Of a stretch of 12,140 nt of DNA, positions 9,812 to 12,140 are shown piece after piece; within the stretch, counting starts at the first letter, position 1, and each line of letters begins with the position of its first letter. Both the position numbers and the translations under genes were made by a program. Source of the stretch: Hepatocystis sp. ex Piliocolobus tephrosceles (taxonomy: Eukaryota; Apicomplexa; Aconoidasida; Haemosporida; Plasmodiidae); contig CABPSV020000295.1 in NCBI GenBank assembly GCA_902459845.2, positions 1 to 12,140 on the forward strand, written 5' to 3'. A model generated the notes under the pieces. The model was not told the DNA's origin and searched no databases. It worked only from the letters and a program-made list of their open reading frames with translations.

Positions 9812-11773
9812 ATGAAAAGTAGAATAAAAAAGCTAAGTGATACAGTTAATAAAAAAGTGCAAGACAAAATAAAAGAAGAAAAAAAGTATAATGATAGAAT
9901 ACATAATGATGCTATTCAGTTAATAAATAAAGAAGTAATACTTGACTATAGTACTAATAAACGAGTAAATGTAAAATTTATTTTGAATAAATATCTAAGT
10001 ATTATTAGTTATTTAAAAAAAGAAAATTTAGAATTAAAAAAAAAAATAGATAATGTGGAATTAGAAAATAATATAAAACAAAATGTTATTATTCAATATG
10101 AAAATGAAATTAAAAAAAAGGATGAAATTATTGATAGAATGGTAGAAGAATTAGGCAAAGATGATAAAAACAGGTTCGGCATAAACACAAGCGGAATAAA
10201 CATAAGTGATATAAACATAAGCGGCATAAACACAAGCGGCATAAACACAAGCGGCATAAACACAAGCGGTATAAACAAAAGTGACACAAACAAAAGTGAC
10301 CATATTAAAACATGTGCTAAAAATTATAATGACGATAGTAGAAATAATATAAATAATTATACCCTCGATTGTAATATGAACACTCGTAGTAGTAATAATA
10401 ATAATAATAATAATAACAACATTTTTAGTATTTCCCAAACTAGTTATAAAAATGCAACAATACAAGATAAAGAAAACGAAGGTAAATTAGGAACAAACAA
10501 TACAACGGATAATAATATACATAATATAATTTTATTTAATAAAAATAATTTTATAAACGAAAAAGAACCTAAAAAAGAACTGAAAAAAGAATCAACAAAA
10601 GAACCGAAAAAAGAATACAATGACAACGAAACTTCAGATTTTTATTTTAATAATTATAACAATTTAAACAATAGTGATAATTGTATTAACATATTAAAAA
10701 ACTTATTACATAATAACTATGAAGGAGTTTACAATTATAAGTTGAATACTTTTGAAAATAAAGATAAGTTTGAAAATAAAGATAAGTTTGAAAATAAAGA
10801 TATGTTTGAAAATGTTGGTAGCATTTCCAAATACCTTAAAAAATGTGAAGAAGAATATAATAATATAAATAATATACAAATTGTTGTTAATAATGAATCA
10901 AAAAGAAATTTAAATAAAGAAGAAATAAAAAAAAAAATTGACATCATAAAAAATGAACAAAACATATTTATAGATAATTTATCAAAATCTGATGATGTAT
11001 CCACCAATGAAAAAAATGTCCTTAACATGGAAAATGGTACTTCTAAAGAAAAAAATGGAAAAGTAAATAATAAATACGACACAAGTATAAATTCGTCTGA
11101 CAGTGATGGTAATGGAGATGATGGAGATGATGGAGATGGTGATGAAGATGGTGATGGAGATGGTGGTGGAGATGAAGATGGTGATGGAGATGGTGGTGGA
11201 GATGAAGATGGTGATGGAGATGGTGGTGGAGATGAAGATGGTGATGGAGATGGTGGTGGAGATGAAGATGGTGATGGAGATGGTGGTGGAGATGAAGATG
11301 GTGATGGTGGTGGTGGTGGAGATGAAGATGGTGATGGAGATGGTGGTGGAGATGAAGATGGTGATGGAGATGGTGGTGGAGATGAAGATGATGAAGATGA
11401 CGACAGTAATAATAATGAAGAACATAATTATAATGAAGAAAATGAAAAAAAAATGAGCGAAGAAGAATATATACATATGTACTATAAGGACAACGAAGTT
11501 TCCAGCAAAAACGTTTATAATGAAGAAAACATAAATAAAAAAAAAAAAAAAGATAATACATATCAATCAAATAAAGATAATGAAGAAATCAATATGGATA
11601 ATTTTGATATAAATGAAGAATCGATAAATGACCACTATACTTATAAATGTCAATATAAAAAGGAAATTTCTAATATTTCTGAAAATCAAACTTCTATAGA
11701 TGTAGAAGATGACAATAAAGAAGATTTAGAAAAAATAATATCTACTCTTTTAAAGTTCCGGGAAAATAATTAA
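9812..11773 (+). CDS. Coiled-coil, repeat-rich acidic protein of unknown function
   Basis: Single-exon protein of 653 residues that I do not recognise. Residues 1-115 are mostly Lys/Glu-rich helix with heptad-like spacing, most clearly at 66-115, so a coiled coil and self-association are likely. Four low-complexity blocks follow. These are a pentapeptide array (INTSG-like, 124-163), nine asparagines (195-203), a Lys/Glu/Pro stretch (KEPKKELKKESTKEPKKE, 251-268), and FENKDK hexapeptides (314-331). A 10-residue array GGGDEDGDGD spans about 441-526. The tail (527-653) is strongly acidic and ends in a short helix, EDLEKIISTLLKF. No signal peptide or membrane segment is visible, so a cytosolic or nuclear place is likeliest. 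The start is the first ATG of the frame and opens directly into the helical region. The non-repeat N terminus is the part most likely to be conserved. Confidence 0.88.
   Translation: MKSRIKKLSDTVNKKVQDKIKEEKKYNDRIHNDAIQLINKEVILDYSTNKRVNVKFILNKYLSIISYLKKENLELKKKIDNVELENNIKQNVIIQYENEIKKKDEIIDRMVEELGKDDKNRFGINTSGINISDINISGINTSGINTSGINTSGINKSDTNKSDHIKTCAKNYNDDSRNNINNYTLDCNMNTRSSNNNNNNNNNIFSISQTSYKNATIQDKENEGKLGTNNTTDNNIHNIILFNKNNFINEKEPKKELKKESTKEPKKEYNDNETSDFYFNNYNNLNNSDNCINILKNLLHNNYEGVYNYKLNTFENKDKFENKDKFENKDMFENVGSISKYLKKCEEEYNNINNIQIVVNNESKRNLNKEEIKKKIDIIKNEQNIFIDNLSKSDDVSTNEKNVLNMENGTSKEKNGKVNNKYDTSINSSDSDGNGDDGDDGDGDEDGDGDGGGDEDGDGDGGGDEDGDGDGGGDEDGDGDGGGDEDGDGDGGGDEDGDGGGGGDEDGDGDGGGDEDGDGDGGGDEDDEDDDSNNNEEHNYNEENEKKMSEEEYIHMYYKDNEVSSKNVYNEENINKKKKKDNTYQSNKDNEEINMDNFDINEESINDHYTYKCQYKKEISNISENQTSIDVEDDNKEDLEKIISTLLKFRENN
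10181..10300 (+). repeat. 15-bp coding repeat (pentapeptide INTSG-like), eight copies
   Basis: Eight tandem 15-bp units encode residues 124-163 of the coiled-coil protein: INTSG, INISD, INISG, INTSG three times, INKSD, TNKSD. The consensus is (I/T)-N-(T/I/K)-S-(G/D). Four units are identical in protein (INTSG). The array follows directly after the coiled coil. Confidence 0.92.
10751..10804 (+). repeat. 18-bp coding repeat (hexapeptide FENKDK), three copies
   Basis: Three tandem 18-bp units encode FENKDK, FENKDK and FENKDM (residues 314-331), followed by a partial unit FEN. The nucleotide copies are almost identical. Confidence 0.9.
11132..11389 (+). repeat. 30-bp coding repeat (decapeptide GGGDEDGDGD), seven full copies plus partials
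   Basis: Full units start at 11162, 11192, 11222, 11252, 11282, 11312 and 11342, with a partial unit on each side. All are identical in DNA except the fifth, where GGAGAT became GGTGGT and turned GD into GG. The plus strand is almost pure purine plus T with no C, giving a strong strand bias. Near-perfect DNA identity points to recent expansion or homogenisation. Confidence 0.95.
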
Positions 11774-11880
11774 AAAGTATATACTGTTAGTTATATGTAT
11801 ATGTACACATATGAACTTTATTTTTTTTTTTTTGCAATCTTATTTAACATTGTGTTAGCTTTGTTTAATAACTATTTTTA
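11774..11880. other. 3' flank of the coiled-coil gene
   Basis: Short AT-rich stretch after the TAA stop, with a T run near 11820-11833. It leads into the 13-bp tandem array and I see no gene in it. Confidence 0.6.
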
Positions 11881-12140
11881 ACTACTATTTTTTACCACTA
11901 TTTTTAACCATTATTTTTAACCATTATTTTTAACCATTATTTTTAACCACTATTTTTAACCATTATTTTTAACCATTATTTTTAACCATTATTTTTAACC
12001 ACTATTTTTAACCACTATTTTTAACCACTATTTTTAACCACTATTTTTAACCACTATTTTTAACCACTATTTTTAACCACTATTTTTAACCACTATTTTT
12101 AACCACTATTTTTAACCACTATTTTTAACCACTATTTTTA
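11881..12140 (+). repeat. 13-bp ACCACTATTTTTA tandem array, 20 copies, cut by window end
   Basis: Twenty units at exact 13-bp spacing run from 11881 to the last base of the window. After a degenerate first unit the units are of two kinds, ACCAC and ACCAT. Their order is C, T, T, T, C, T, T, T and then C in all eleven remaining units. The array probably continues beyond the window. It does not match the Plasmodium telomere heptamer. Confidence 0.95.

Noticed and set aside
10982..11570. Reverse-strand His-rich and Ile/Thr-rich frames, and a plus-strand Met/Val/Glu frame
   Set aside because: These are shadows of the 30-bp coding repeat. The GGGDEDGDGD frame belongs to a 653-codon gene with diverse flanking sequence.
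11881..12140. Telomeric or subtelomeric repeat
   Set aside because: The unit ACCACTATTTTTA does not match the Plasmodium telomere heptamer, and ordinary genes lie beside it.

Overview
This window looks like nuclear DNA of a malaria parasite (Plasmodium). By eye it is roughly four-fifths A+T. Long poly-A and poly-T runs separate the genes, the spliced gene has many short GT-AG introns, and the proteins carry asparagine runs and low-complexity repeats. I cannot fix the species. The mix of moderately complex intergenic DNA and many T-rich minisatellites suggests a non-falciparum species such as the malariae/ovale group or an avian parasite, but that is a guess.

Three protein genes lie head to tail on the + strand. 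(1) 2561-4789 is a single-exon 742-residue protein with an N-terminal LisH-like helix pair, a charged low-complexity linker and a C-terminal WD40-type beta-propeller, one blade of which holds a run of 36 asparagines. (2) 6249-8684 is an eight-exon gene that no single reading frame reveals. I reconstructed it by matching splice phases. It encodes a 350-residue secreted protein with a signal peptide, a laminin-G/concanavalin-A-like domain and a C-terminal cysteine-rich module ending in a Cys-Cys pair. (3) 9812-11773 is a single-exon 653-residue protein with an N-terminal coiled coil and several unrelated in-frame repeat arrays, the largest a 10-residue Asp/Gly array encoded by near-identical 30-bp units.

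The rest is intergenic. 1-2560 is AT-rich upstream DNA with a 14-bp minisatellite. 4790-6248 holds a more GC-rich patch just after gene 1, a 38-codon ORF and a 13-copy minisatellite. 8685-9811 holds two 15-bp minisatellites. 11774-12140 is mostly a 13-bp tandem array that runs off the window edge. Two introns of gene 2 also hold minisatellites.

Nothing links the three genes in one pathway. They are neighbours in tandem, each with its own upstream region. I see no tRNA, rRNA, transposon, CRISPR array or bacterial-type gene. The least ordinary content is the spliced LamG/Cys-rich secreted protein and the dense, varied set of short-period tandem repeats.
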